From NCBI GenBank assembly GCA_963819735.1, contig CAWFXC010000001.1:1054001-1118000 (forward strand): a stretch of DNA of 64,000 nucleotides, read 5' to 3'. Below are positions 63,512-64,000 of this stretch, one piece after another. The notes beneath the pieces were generated by a model. The model was not told the origin of the DNA, ran no database searches, and saw only the letters and a list, made by a program, of their open reading frames with translations. Source of the DNA: CAWFXC01 sp963819735 (lineage in GTDB: Bacteria; Actinomycetota; Acidimicrobiia; IMCC26256; DASPTH01). The first letter of the stretch is position 1; each line of letters starts with the position of its first letter. A program made the position numbers and the translations under genes.

Positions 63512-64000
63512 ATGCGCCGGTCTCTACGAGTAGCAGTCGTTGCGATTGCCGCGCTCACGATTCCGACGACAGTGGCGGGCGCCTCCACGAGCGCGAAACC
63601 GGTAACGACCACGCCGCAGCGTTACGTGCGAGATCTGTGCACTGGCTTGAACGACTGGAGCGGACCGACCCTTGCCGCCCCTCGCCTGTACGTCCAGACC
63701 ATCGCGGGCGCGAAGGCCCCACCAACGAAGCTTCGGGAACGCGCCGTCGCCATGTACACAACGATGACGAAGACCGTGGATCAGTTGATCGCCGCGGCAC
63801 GCGCGATCGGCGTTCCTCGGGTGCCCAACGGTCGACGAATCGCGAGCAAGTATCTGCAGAGGCTGCGCGACGAGCGCGAACTGTTGTTCAGCGCGCAACA
63901 GTCGGCCGCGCACACCAAGGTGACGAGCAAGAGCGTGCTGGCAGCGTCGCTGATCACGATCGCAGATCGCATGATTCAGCGCGCACTGAAGCTTGGGAAC
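63512..64000 (+). CDS. Secreted helical protein, cut by right window edge
   Basis: An open frame of 163 codons running off the right edge. It starts with a signal peptide (MRRSLRVAVVAIAALTIPTT) and a Thr/Ser-rich mature start. The rest is helical and rich in Arg/Lys (KLRERAVAMYTTMTKTVDQL; YLQRLRDERELLFSAQQSAA), with one cysteine. I do not recognise a family. GAGGAGGGG three bases before the ATG fixes the start. Confidence 0.7.
   Translation, partial: MRRSLRVAVVAIAALTIPTTVAGASTSAKPVTTTPQRYVRDLCTGLNDWSGPTLAAPRLYVQTIAGAKAPPTKLRERAVAMYTTMTKTVDQLIAAARAIGVPRVPNGRRIASKYLQRLRDERELLFSAQQSAAHTKVTSKSVLAASLITIADRMIQRALKLGN

Overview
The window is high-GC DNA with dense, often translationally coupled genes. 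Gene content and order point to an actinobacterium. Three blocks resemble mycobacterial arrangements: topA - MFS - tmk - holB, an APC permease divergent from two TrkA-type proteins followed by an OB-fold gene (compare Rv2690c-ceoB-ceoC-Rv2694c), and a DUF1998 helicase beside a Tad pilus operon (the 'helicase/secretion neighborhood'). With a K+-independent membrane pyrophosphatase, a sulfide-oxidation island and a tRNA-Sec, an uncultured Acidimicrobiia-like lineage is my best guess. Taxonomy is inference.

Layout. 1-6.2 kb (minus): end-cut cupredoxin-like secreted protein, GGDEF diguanylate cyclase, STAS protein and an iron ABC importer (binding protein, permease, ATPase) behind a recognisable IdeR/DtxR iron box. 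6.2-9.2 kb: an orphan PycTM-like membrane protein and a coupled amidohydrolase/CoA-transferase pair. 9.2-12.3 kb: a rearranged patch with an Lgt fused to a TPR regulator tail, a PAP2 protein and a remnant of a second PAP2 gene. 12.4-18.9 kb: sulfur island (LysR regulator divergent from TauE/SafE, ArsC-like phosphatase, CoA-disulfide reductase-rhodanese, sulfide:quinone oxidoreductase, DsrC-like and DsrE-like carriers). 19.1-20.8 kb: secreted phosphoesterase. 21.4-27.7 kb: tRNA-Thr and the replication block. 27.9-35.0 kb: DedA, H+-pyrophosphatase, potassium transport. 35.1-44.2 kb: LytR-CpsA-Psr protein, DUF1998 helicase, chagasin-type inhibitor and the Tad operon with a good sigma-70 promoter. 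44.4-49.7 kb: membrane protein, 24-residue microprotein, tRNA-Sec, molybdopterin oxidoreductase, ECF sigma factor with a coupled beta-propeller membrane protein. 49.9-58.6 kb: primary-like sigma factor, EamA transporter, NAD synthase, glnE and a coupled GT-C protein. 58.6-64 kb: a second GT-C protein, GAP protein, MarR regulator with operator, VOC protein, DnaJ-like membrane protein and a secreted protein cut by the right edge.

Three otherwise intact genes (iron-transport ATPase, first TrkA protein, primary-like sigma factor) carry small indels in GC-rich or homopolymer runs. These look more like assembly errors than true pseudogenes. The most interesting items are the sulfur island with its atypical cysteine sets, the Lgt-TPR chimera, the orphan PycTM-like protein and the tRNA-Sec with no visible selenoprotein gene nearby.
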